Part shown: one piece after another, positions 47,260 through 54,873 of the stretch
Layout of the letters: every line of letters begins with the position of its first letter
Numbering within the stretch: position 1 is the first letter of the stretch
Assembly: GCA_944392335.1 (NCBI GenBank)
Contig: CALXWJ010000062.1
Span: 34,744 to 98,743, forward strand
DNA from: an uncultured Clostridia bacterium
GTDB taxonomy: Bacteria > Bacillota > Clostridia > UBA1381
Direction: 5' to 3'
Length of the DNA: 64,000 bases
Notes under the pieces: model-generated
Seen by the model: the letters and a program-made list of their open reading frames with translations, nothing else
Told to the model about the DNA's origin: nothing
The model's database searches: none
Position numbers and translations under genes: made by a program

Positions 47260-48366
47260 TTACTGTTGGAAATAAGCCGCGATTTCTTTCATGCGGCTGC
47301 TTTGCTTGACATGGAAAGGGCAGCGTCGGTCACAGTGAGCGCAGCCGATGCAGGCATCTGCCTTTACCGTCAGCTTTTTGTAATGACCGACGGCAAGCTG
47401 ATCCCCTACAGAAGCCAGATCATAGTATTTATTCACCAGACCAACATTGATGCCGACAGGACAGGGTTGACAGTGATTGCAGTAAACGCAGCTACCCTGT
47501 GCTGCAGTCGGAGTAAACCGGCCGATGACCGAGTAATCCTTTTCTTGTTTTGAGGCATTGTCAAATCCCAGCAGCGCATCCAGATCATCCATCCCCCGTA
47601 CACCGGGAACTACCGTCAGAACACCGGGACGATCCAGGGCATATTGGATACATTGGAATCGTGTCATAGCGGTGTGGAATGGCGAAGTCTTTTCATCCAG
47701 TAATTTACCGCCGTGGAATGGCTTCATAACCGAAATGCCTACGCCCATAGCTTCACAGCGACGGAACAGTTCTGCCCGTTCGGAGACAGAACCAATCCCC
47801 AGTTCATCTCCTTGTTCCAGATCATAAGCAGGGTTGATGGAGAACATCATCAGGTCGATCAGACCGGTGTCCAGTACCCGGTTTGCTACAGAAGGTGTGT
47901 GTGAGGAAAAGCCGATGTGGTGAATTCGTCCCATATCTTTTAGCTCTTTCAAGGAATCAAGAATCCCGTTTCGGAGCAGATCGTCAAAATCGTCGTCTTC
48001 ATCCAGGCAGTGGAGGAAACCAAAGTCAGTATAGTCTGTACCGAGTGTCTTCAGCTCCCATTCAAAGGTATCTCGGATGGTATTCAGATCACGTGACCAG
48101 CCGTACTCGCCTTTTTGGTTATATACCGCGCCGAAGTGCAGTTGAAAAAACACCTTATTCCTTTGTCCGATGATTGCCCTGCCGAAAGGTTCATAAACAT
48201 TTCTGTTGCTTGCACAAAGATCAAAAAAGTTGATGCCGTTTGCCACAGCCTTGCGGATCACCGATTCGATTTCTTCGCCGGAATTTTCATGAATACCGCC
48301 CATACCAAGTCCCAAAACGCTTAATTTTTCATTTATTCCGCCATGAGGCAGTTGTCTGTATTCCAT
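47260..48366 (-). CDS. Aldo/keto reductase-like protein with C-terminal 4Fe-4S motif
   Basis: The 368 residues form an AKR TIM barrel (about 1-290) plus a ferredoxin-type tail with CVYCNHCQPCP and CIGCAHCDRRCPF. The catalytic tetrad appears incomplete: Asp is present in FFDLCASN and His in FGFLHCLDE, but the Tyr normally 5 residues after Asp is Asn and the usual TK lysine strand reads FFQLHFG. It may use its iron-sulfur centres for electron transfer instead of hydride chemistry, or the alignment may shift. The start follows GGAGGAG. Confidence 0.83.
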   Translation of the reverse strand: MEYRQLPHGGINEKLSVLGLGMGGIHENSGEEIESVIRKAVANGINFFDLCASNRNVYEPFGRAIIGQRNKVFFQLHFGAVYNQKGEYGWSRDLNTIRDTFEWELKTLGTDYTDFGFLHCLDEDDDFDDLLRNGILDSLKELKDMGRIHHIGFSSHTPSVANRVLDTGLIDLMMFSINPAYDLEQGDELGIGSVSERAELFRRCEAMGVGISVMKPFHGGKLLDEKTSPFHTAMTRFQCIQYALDRPGVLTVVPGVRGMDDLDALLGFDNASKQEKDYSVIGRFTPTAAQGSCVYCNHCQPCPVGINVGLVNKYYDLASVGDQLAVGHYKKLTVKADACIGCAHCDRRCPFHVKQSSRMKEIAAYFQQ

Positions 48367-48407
48367 ATGTTTGATCTCCTCCTTGTATATTTTTTACAGT
48401 TTTCCAT

Positions 48408-48491
48408 TCAAACAAGATCACCGCCGATGGTTCTTTGGATAAATTCCGCGGCCGCCGCGGTATGACCATTTTCAAAATTGACGATTTGCAT
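48408..48491 (-). pseudogene. Possible flavodoxin N-terminal remnant
   Basis: A 27-codon reverse frame reads MQIVNFENGHTAAAAAEFI then QRTIGGDLV and a stop, resembling the phosphate-loop start of a flavodoxin. No continuation is found. It also contains the palindromic DNA CCGCGGCCGCCGCGG at 48446-48460. Weak evidence. Confidence 0.3.
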
Positions 48492-48630
48492 TGATTTTTA
48501 CCTTAATATCTTGATTCGAAGCTGAGCTGTAATTGCGAGTCCCGTTTTCTACAGCTTTCTTTTATCTATATTAAGAATCGTCTTTCATACGTAGTCAAAT
48601 TCACATCTCATAAGCACCGTATCGCCGGTA

Positions 48631-49143
48631 TTATTGAGCTTTTACCCAGGTCTCAACCTTTTTTTGTGAGGACGCAGCCTCTGCTCCGTGGATAGAAAGA
48701 CCGTTCTCAACCTTTGCTCCCTTGCAAATCTTTTTCAAATCCTTCTCGCTGCTGCCCATGCCGCTGCCTTCGTTGGTACAGAAAGGAAGAATACGCTTAC
48801 CTGAAAGATCATAGTGCTCCAAAAATGTGAACATCGCCATAGGCATTGTGCCCCACCAGTTGGGATAACCTACGAATATCGTATCGTAATTATCAAGGCT
48901 GTCCAAATATTCCTTAAGCTCCGGACGTGCTCCCTCGCGAAGCTCTGCCTTTGCATCTTCTATGCATTCGTAGTAATTCTCAGAATAGGTTTTTACGGTA
49001 TCGACTTTAAATAAGTCTCCGCCTGTAATATCGGCGATCATTTCGGCAATGATCTCGGTATTGCCCTTTTCCAGTTTTTTAATACTTCCGTTGCAATAAT
49101 TTTCTCCTTTGCGTGAATAATAAACGATCAATATTTTACTCAT
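48631..49143 (-). CDS. Flavodoxin
   Basis: This FMN-binding electron carrier has 170 residues. It shows ILIVYYSRKGENY as the phosphate-loop region, a GGDLFKVDTVKTYSENYYECIEDAKAELR segment typical of clostridial flavodoxins, YPNWWGTMPMA and FCTNEGSGMGSSEKDLKK. The start at 49143 follows CAGGAGG; an upstream in-frame ATG adds a poor N-terminus. With the SDR and the ferredoxin-type AKR it forms a redox set beneath a LysR gene. Confidence 0.9.
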   Translation of the reverse strand: MSKILIVYYSRKGENYCNGSIKKLEKGNTEIIAEMIADITGGDLFKVDTVKTYSENYYECIEDAKAELREGARPELKEYLDSLDNYDTIFVGYPNWWGTMPMAMFTFLEHYDLSGKRILPFCTNEGSGMGSSEKDLKKICKGAKVENGLSIHGAEAASSQKKVETWVKAQ

Positions 49144-49633
49144 TGAAATTACCTCCTGTGATATGTTTTTATGCATTAAAAAAGTGAATGATGTATTTAT
49201 GCCGGAACAATCGGAAATTGTCTGCATGTTTTATCCCGCTTTGTTATTTTTCAAAATCCATTGCTTTTTGTTTCAGCATCTTTCTTATTTTCAAATGCTG
49301 AGGACAAACCCCTTCGCCCTTTCTGACCGCATAATCATGGGCTGTGTTAAAATAATTAAATCCGCGGGATATGACCTAAGCAAAGGTGCCTGCCATACTC
49401 TAAAAAATTCAAAAAATTTGTTATGCTCCGAACCTTTACATCCATAAGAAAATATAAATTTCTGGGTGTTTTTTCCTAAATATAATTTTAATATATTTTA
49501 TATAAAAATTCAATTTTGTTTTTGAATGTATATCATAAGTTTTTCTAATCCGATTTGCTGACGGCAATTTCTATATGAGTGTCGTTTGCTGTCACACTTA
49601 TATGGAGGAAATTGATTCAATTGGTGCGGCATA
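49144..49633 (-). other. 490-bp gap upstream of the flavodoxin gene
   Basis: No supported gene. It must contain the flavodoxin promoter on the reverse strand and is the likely control region for the neighbouring LysR regulator. I could not assign a LysR box with confidence. Confidence 0.4.
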
Positions 49634-50539
49634 TTAATTTATTTTTCGTTTATCTTGTGTCATAAGCTTTTGCAGAATGTCTGCAAACTTCTCTATATAA
49701 TAGTTTGTATTGTTCTTTCTCCAGAACGCACAGTAATTGCGCATTATCTGTTTATCATCACGGTATATGGGGATACGCCGTATTGAACTCGTCTCAGGAG
49801 GTAGTGTTCCGACGCTTTCTACCGGAAGAAAACCTCTGTTGCTGACCACCAGCAGACGGCCTTCCTCAAGATTATCCGCAAACAGATAACTGCCTCCGAA
49901 CCCCAATGTGTTTTGATAATACTCCTGTTCTGCATTCTGCTGCTCCCGTGAGGAAATGAGTATGCATGGAGTACGTTTTAATTCTTCTATCTCTACATGG
50001 TCTTTCATGCCGAGTGGGTTATATAAAGACAGTTCCGCATAACAGCCGCATTGCATCAATTCGTAATTTATGTATGTATCGGAAAAAGCACGACGCTGGT
50101 CACTGAGAATAAGATCCACCTCGCCAAAACGAAGCAAATCATAAAGCTCCTCATGCGTACCGTTGACAATATTGATCGTGACTTCAGGATAGATTTTTGA
50201 AAACTCGGCAATTGCCTCATGAAGTTCCAGACCGCTGTAGCAGCGCAGATATCCGATGCGCATCTGTAATTCATTGTCCATGCCGAGACTTTTCGTTTTA
50301 CGGATCATATCTTCTACCTGTTCCAGTATGGTTTTGCTGTAAGAATAGAAAAATTCCCCTGCGGGAGTGACTGTAAAACGCTTGTTTTCCCTGTGGATCA
50401 ACTCTACTCCGAGCTCCTTTTCCAAAGAACTGATCTGCTGGGAAATAGCCGACTGAGATATATAGCATTGATCCGCCGCCTCGGTAAAACTATTGCAGTC
50501 AACAACTGCGGCAAAATATTTCATTTGTCTCAATAGCAT
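49634..50539 (-). CDS. LysR-family transcriptional regulator
   Basis: The 301 residues have an N-terminal winged helix (MLLRQMKYFAAVVDCNSFTEAADQCYISQSAISQQISSLE layout, about 1-60) followed by a two-lobed periplasmic-binding-like effector domain (about 90-295). It is upstream of, and on the same strand as, the flavodoxin, AKR and SDR genes, so it is the natural candidate to control them. The start follows AAAGGAGG. Confidence 0.92.
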   Translation of the reverse strand: MLLRQMKYFAAVVDCNSFTEAADQCYISQSAISQQISSLEKELGVELIHRENKRFTVTPAGEFFYSYSKTILEQVEDMIRKTKSLGMDNELQMRIGYLRCYSGLELHEAIAEFSKIYPEVTINIVNGTHEELYDLLRFGEVDLILSDQRRAFSDTYINYELMQCGCYAELSLYNPLGMKDHVEIEELKRTPCILISSREQQNAEQEYYQNTLGFGGSYLFADNLEEGRLLVVSNRGFLPVESVGTLPPETSSIRRIPIYRDDKQIMRNYCAFWRKNNTNYYIEKFADILQKLMTQDKRKIN

Positions 50540-50786
50540 AAACGGTTCCTCCTTTGATGACGTTTTTTCGCATCGTCAGCCGTCAATATGGTTATATTAT
50601 TATATCACTTTTTCGCATGGATTACAATCTTTTTATGACCAATTCCCAAAATCAAGATCTCATTTGGAGATGTTTATCGGGAACCTTAATCATAAGATCT
50701 GCTTTTAAGTTTTATTGGGATTTGAATTTTAAAATATTTTCCGTTTGTTTTATAATTTGCTTATAAGCTTCCAAATCATATAACTG

Positions 50787-50832
50787 TTGACAAGATGTCC
50801 TCCGCTTTTGTCGGCGGCGGTTTTTATGTCAT
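50787..50832 (+). repeat. Structured intergenic repeat, copy F, partial
   Basis: TTGACAAGATGTCCTCCGC-TTTTGTCGGCGGCGG matches only the first hairpin block of copies A-D. It ends at the 3-prime end of the esterase gene and may work there as a transcription stop. Confidence 0.7.
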
Positions 50833-50836
50833 TTAC

Positions 50837-51511
50837 CTATTTGCTTAAGATCCATGCAATACCGGTGGCAGTGCGCTCCGCCGCATTATCATAGTGATTG
50901 CCGGGATTCAGCTGAAACATTGTGTCGATCCCCCGGCTGCTATAGAACGCATTGATTTCTTCGGTATTGTGCTGTACTTCCTTCATGTAAGGATTTCGTG
51001 TTTTACACTCCTTGTTTCCCAGAGAAAAATACAGGCGATCCGGTTTACGCTTCATCTCGTGAGAGAAGATATATTCTCTGATTCCCGGAAACCACAGAGA
51101 GCCGGACATACTGGCGGCCCGTGAAAACACATCGGTCCGATAGAGAGAGTACACCGCAAGCAAACCGGCTAAAGAGTATCCCGCAAGACCGCGCCATAAA
51201 GGCCGGCCCTTGATTTCTTTTTCTGCCCTCGGCATAATTTCTCGGGTTAAAAGCAGCAGGTAATCATCTGCGCCTCCGGTGCAGGGCGCGGCATTCTTTG
51301 AAATAGGCGCAATATCCCAAGGCGCCATATCGTGATCCCAACAAAGTCCACTGATGGTCACAAGTGTAAAATCATGGCAGCCTATGTCCTGCAAAGCCTT
51401 AATTACCTGTTCCCCTTCATTTGAAAAGGTATTGAGATAGATCACAGGCATATCCGGTAAAGCGCCGGGAAAAACCGAAACATTTTTATTTTCTACTGTA
51501 AAAGAAATCAT
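50837..51511 (-). CDS. Alpha/beta-hydrolase-fold esterase
   Basis: The 224-residue protein resembles the putative esterase (siderophore esterase IroE/BesA-like) group. The nucleophile elbow is GYSLAG near residue 112, followed by SMSGSLWFPG; the late His lies in NPGNHYDNA near residue 205. The substrate is unknown. It has no signal peptide. A reverse promoter (TTGATT and TATAAT, 16-bp spacing, 51551-51578) overlaps operator-like dyads shared with the divergent TerB operon. Confidence 0.82.
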   Translation of the reverse strand: MISFTVENKNVSVFPGALPDMPVIYLNTFSNEGEQVIKALQDIGCHDFTLVTISGLCWDHDMAPWDIAPISKNAAPCTGGADDYLLLLTREIMPRAEKEIKGRPLWRGLAGYSLAGLLAVYSLYRTDVFSRAASMSGSLWFPGIREYIFSHEMKRKPDRLYFSLGNKECKTRNPYMKEVQHNTEEINAFYSSRGIDTMFQLNPGNHYDNAAERTATGIAWILSK

Positions 51512-51547
51512 CTTTTTCCCTCATTTCTCTTGACGATATCTGATATA

Positions 51548-51615
51548 AGTATTATACTATATATAAAATAAAAATCAAGTACGCAGAATATTCTGACATA
51601 GTATAAAAGTATACT
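51548..51615. promoter_or_regulatory. Esterase promoter and AGTAT/ATACT dyads in a divergent gap
   Basis: AGTATTATACT (51548-51558) is a perfect 11-bp dyad overlapping the reverse -10. A second, AGTATACT, is at 51608-51615. The 171-bp gap lies between the esterase and the TerB-domain operon, so a repressor could act on both. Confidence 0.45.
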
Positions 51616-51682
51616 ATCACGTGCTCTGTATCCTATTTGATATGGAGTTTTCATCAGCGCTTTTGTGTAAGGGGGTGTCACT

Positions 51683-53545
51683 TTGGAATTGTCAGAACTG
51701 ACGGCATACGCCGAGGAAAAATTTCATATTCGGGAGCAGCATAAATGGTCAGATTTTCCCGGCTTTTCTGTTTTGGCAGATCCCGGTACGGGAAAGTGGA
51801 TCGCCCTTCTTATGCGCCAATGGGATACAGATACCGGAAAGGAAATACAAAGATGCGACTTAAAATGCGGTCAGTATAGCCTTTCTGAATTGTCAGAACC
51901 TTACATTTTTCTCCCATTTCGTATGAAGGGGAGAAAGTGGATAGGTATCAAATTTGACGACCGTACGAAGCCGGACATCATCTTTCGGCTTTTCGACCGC
52001 GCGGTTTATTCCGGAAAAGAGCGGGGCTATACCATTGTTCTTGACAAAACACCAGCAAAGCATACGAACATATATCAGGACACGGCTCTGCCCTCTTTTA
52101 GAAAACGGTCTGCCTCGGCAGAGCTTGAAGTCCCGGATAAGATCCGTGAGATGCTGAAGCTGTATGAGTATAAAGACGGCTCTTTTGCGCACAAGTGCAA
52201 AAACTTTTACCGTCAGGGTAAGTTTATGGAGGATTATGAGGACGATATGTCGTGGACAGGGGAATACAGGCACTATTTTCCGACCTACCACGATCTGAAT
52301 ATCAGGCAGCTCCGGGGATACTTTACCTGGCGCACACGTGTCAGAAAAGGGGACTTTTCCCCGATTGCCGCTTCGCTTGCCTACTTGTACTTGTATGAAC
52401 TGCTCAACGGGATCGGGACAAGCTCACCGGAGGACAGCCTTAAAAAAATGCAGGAATTTGAGACCGGTTTTCTTGACTCCGGGATCGGAGATCCGCATAT
52501 GCGGAAAAACCTGCGTCGCTGGATGCTGGAATATGCGGTGATCCATGATGTTCCCGCGGAACTGGCACGCAAATATGCCAATCCTGACATTATAAAAAAG
52601 GATATGGCTCTTTCGATACTCAGATATCCGAAAGAATTTGCTGATGAGGAGATATTTTCAGCCCTTTGCGGCTTTTCCGGAAAAAAGCTGGAACAGTCGC
52701 CTGTTATCAAGAAAGACGAGACCCTGGGCAAGCATTTGTTCGCCTCCGTTTGGCGTTATGCGTTGGAAGACTCTTGGAATAGCGGGAATTTTTTCACGCT
52801 GTGTTTTGGGAAACAAAAATCCTTTCCATGGCATCCGCTTGTCAATGCTGTCTATTGGGAGGAACATACTCATCCGGATACCGATTATATACTGGATAGG
52901 TGCAGAGGGTATCATTGCCGGGAAGGTGTGTGGCAGGAAGAACGATATGAAAGCCTGTATTTTGACAGGAAAAGATTTCATGCCTTCCTGCATGAGACAG
53001 ATCGGCGGCTGCGAAAATACCTGAAAACCGGTCATTACCTCAAAGTAAATCCCGATGAGGCGTGGGCGGCGCCCTATGTGGAACAGGTAATGGAAGCCCG
53101 GCGGCAAGCAGAGATCGAAGCTTCAAGACCGAAGATCACGATTGACCTTTCCGGTCTGGAACAGATACGTCGGGATGCGCTGATCACAAGGGACAGCCTT
53201 CTGACTGAGGATGAAACGGACAAAGAAGCGCAGGACAACCGGAAAAACCAGCCGGCAGAAGGGCACGACGAATCGGCGCGGGATCAAACAAAATCCGCAG
53301 ACATCATATGTTCGGCGCTGGATGCGCTTCATACGCAGATACTTATGGCTCTTTCACAAGGAAAACCCATAGACACGTATATGAGTGCAAACCATCTTAT
53401 GCCGTCTGTCGTGGCAGATACGATCAACGAGGCACTGTTTGATGAGATCGGAGATAATGTTCTTGAATGTGATGGCAATTCCATCATGGTAATAGAGGAT
53501 TACAGAGAAGATATCCTGCAAATGCTTGGAGGTAAAAATATATGA
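51683..53545 (+). CDS. YjbR-like / TerB_N / TerB_C multidomain protein
   Basis: The 620 residues hold three parts. The first (about 1-115) resembles the MmcQ/YjbR fold (YAEEKFHIREQHKWSDFPGFSVLAD, GKWIALLMRQWD). The second (about 170-305) is TerB_N, with FPTYHDLNIRQLRGYFTWRTRVRKGDF and YLYLYELLNGIG. The third (about 480-615) is TerB_C, from KITIDLSGLEQIRRD to DTINEALFDEIGDNVLE. Ter-type domains occur in predicted stress and phage-response systems. A TTG start at 51683 follows GGGGGTG. It overlaps the ATPase gene by ATGA. Base composition is visibly GC-richer than regions 1-3. Confidence 0.8.
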   Translation: MELSELTAYAEEKFHIREQHKWSDFPGFSVLADPGTGKWIALLMRQWDTDTGKEIQRCDLKCGQYSLSELSEPYIFLPFRMKGRKWIGIKFDDRTKPDIIFRLFDRAVYSGKERGYTIVLDKTPAKHTNIYQDTALPSFRKRSASAELEVPDKIREMLKLYEYKDGSFAHKCKNFYRQGKFMEDYEDDMSWTGEYRHYFPTYHDLNIRQLRGYFTWRTRVRKGDFSPIAASLAYLYLYELLNGIGTSSPEDSLKKMQEFETGFLDSGIGDPHMRKNLRRWMLEYAVIHDVPAELARKYANPDIIKKDMALSILRYPKEFADEEIFSALCGFSGKKLEQSPVIKKDETLGKHLFASVWRYALEDSWNSGNFFTLCFGKQKSFPWHPLVNAVYWEEHTHPDTDYILDRCRGYHCREGVWQEERYESLYFDRKRFHAFLHETDRRLRKYLKTGHYLKVNPDEAWAAPYVEQVMEARRQAEIEASRPKITIDLSGLEQIRRDALITRDSLLTEDETDKEAQDNRKNQPAEGHDESARDQTKSADIICSALDALHTQILMALSQGKPIDTYMSANHLMPSVVADTINEALFDEIGDNVLECDGNSIMVIEDYREDILQMLGGKNI

Positions 53546-54873
53546 ATGAAGCTAATAAAAAAGTACCAAAGCGAATATCGCAAACCATAATAAATTCTTT
53601 AAAAGGCGGCGTAGTTCCCCGAATCGGCCTGCCCTATATAACGGTAGGAAGAAAAAATGAGATCGAAGCCCTACTCCATGATGTGGACATTATTGCCGAC
53701 GGCGGAGCGTCCTTCCGCTTCATCGTAGGCAGATACGGCTCGGGTAAGAGTTTCCTGATCCAGACGATACGCAATTATTGTATGGACAAAGGGTTTATCG
53801 TAGCCGATGCGGATCTCTCGCCCCAAAGGCGTCTGCAGGGAACGCACGGGCAGGGACTGGCGACGTACCGTGAGCTGATCAGCAACCTGTCCACCAAAAC
53901 CAAGCCGGAGGGCGGAGCTCTGACATTGGTGATGGACAGATGGATCAGCGGCGTACAGACAGAGGCTGTACAACAGACCGGTCTTGAACCCGGCAATCCC
54001 GCGCTGACAAAAGCAGTGGATCAGAAGATTTACGCGGTCACCTCCGCAGTCAGCGAATTGGTGCACGGATTTGAGTTTGCAAGGCTTCTTTCGATCTATT
54101 ACCACGCTTATGTGGACGGCGACGACGAGATGAAAGCGAAAGTTGTCCGCTGGTTCCGCGGTGAATATGCCCTAAAGCGTGAGGCAAAGGAGGAGCTTGG
54201 CGTAAATATTATTATCACTGATGACGACTGGTATGATTACCTGAAGATATTTGCCGTATTTTTCCGCCTGGCGGGGTATGCAGGTATGATAATAATGATT
54301 GATGAACTGGTAAATCTCTATAAGATACCGAACACCATCACCCGACAATACAATTATGAAAAGCTGCTGACTATGTATAATGATACTTTGCAGGGAAAAG
54401 CCCGGTATCTTGGCATAATCATGGGCGCGACGCCCCAGGCGATCGAAGATAAGCGGCGGGGAGTATACAGCTATGAGGCGCTCCGTTCCCGTCTTACAGA
54501 GGGAAAGTTTTCAAGACCTGGTACAAGGGATATGCTGGCGCCTGTTATTCATCTGGAACCTCTGACGCCGGAGGAGATGCTGGTGCTTTGTGAAAAGTTA
54601 TCCGGTATGCATGCCGATCTATACGGATATGAAATAAAAATTAACACCGATGATCTTGCACGCTTTATCAAGCTGGAATACGGCAGGATCGGTGCGAATC
54701 AAAACATTACTCCCCGTGAGGTGATCAGGGACTTTATCGAGCTTTTGGACTTGCTGTATCAGAATCCGACAATGACGATGGAGGAACTTTTGCGGTCGGA
54801 TGATTTCACCTATGCGAAATCCGAGGCAGTATCCGATGAAACAGACAAAAACTATACGGAGTTTACGATATGA
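53542..54873 (+). CDS. P-loop ATPase, BrxD-like (DUF2791)
   Basis: The 443 residues carry Walker A GRYGSGKS (63-70) and Walker B GMIIMIDEL (about 248-256), with the family stretch DLSPQRRLQGTHGQGLATYRELI between. It resembles the DUF2791 ATPases called BrxD in BREX type 2 systems, which pair with an Lhr-like helicase as here. The other BREX genes (PglX methyltransferase, PglZ, BrxC/PglY) are absent. ATGA overlaps on both sides fix the start and stop and imply stoichiometric expression of three subunits. Confidence 0.82.
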   Translation: MNEANKKVPKRISQTIINSLKGGVVPRIGLPYITVGRKNEIEALLHDVDIIADGGASFRFIVGRYGSGKSFLIQTIRNYCMDKGFIVADADLSPQRRLQGTHGQGLATYRELISNLSTKTKPEGGALTLVMDRWISGVQTEAVQQTGLEPGNPALTKAVDQKIYAVTSAVSELVHGFEFARLLSIYYHAYVDGDDEMKAKVVRWFRGEYALKREAKEELGVNIIITDDDWYDYLKIFAVFFRLAGYAGMIIMIDELVNLYKIPNTITRQYNYEKLLTMYNDTLQGKARYLGIIMGATPQAIEDKRRGVYSYEALRSRLTEGKFSRPGTRDMLAPVIHLEPLTPEEMLVLCEKLSGMHADLYGYEIKINTDDLARFIKLEYGRIGANQNITPREVIRDFIELLDLLYQNPTMTMEELLRSDDFTYAKSEAVSDETDKNYTEFTI

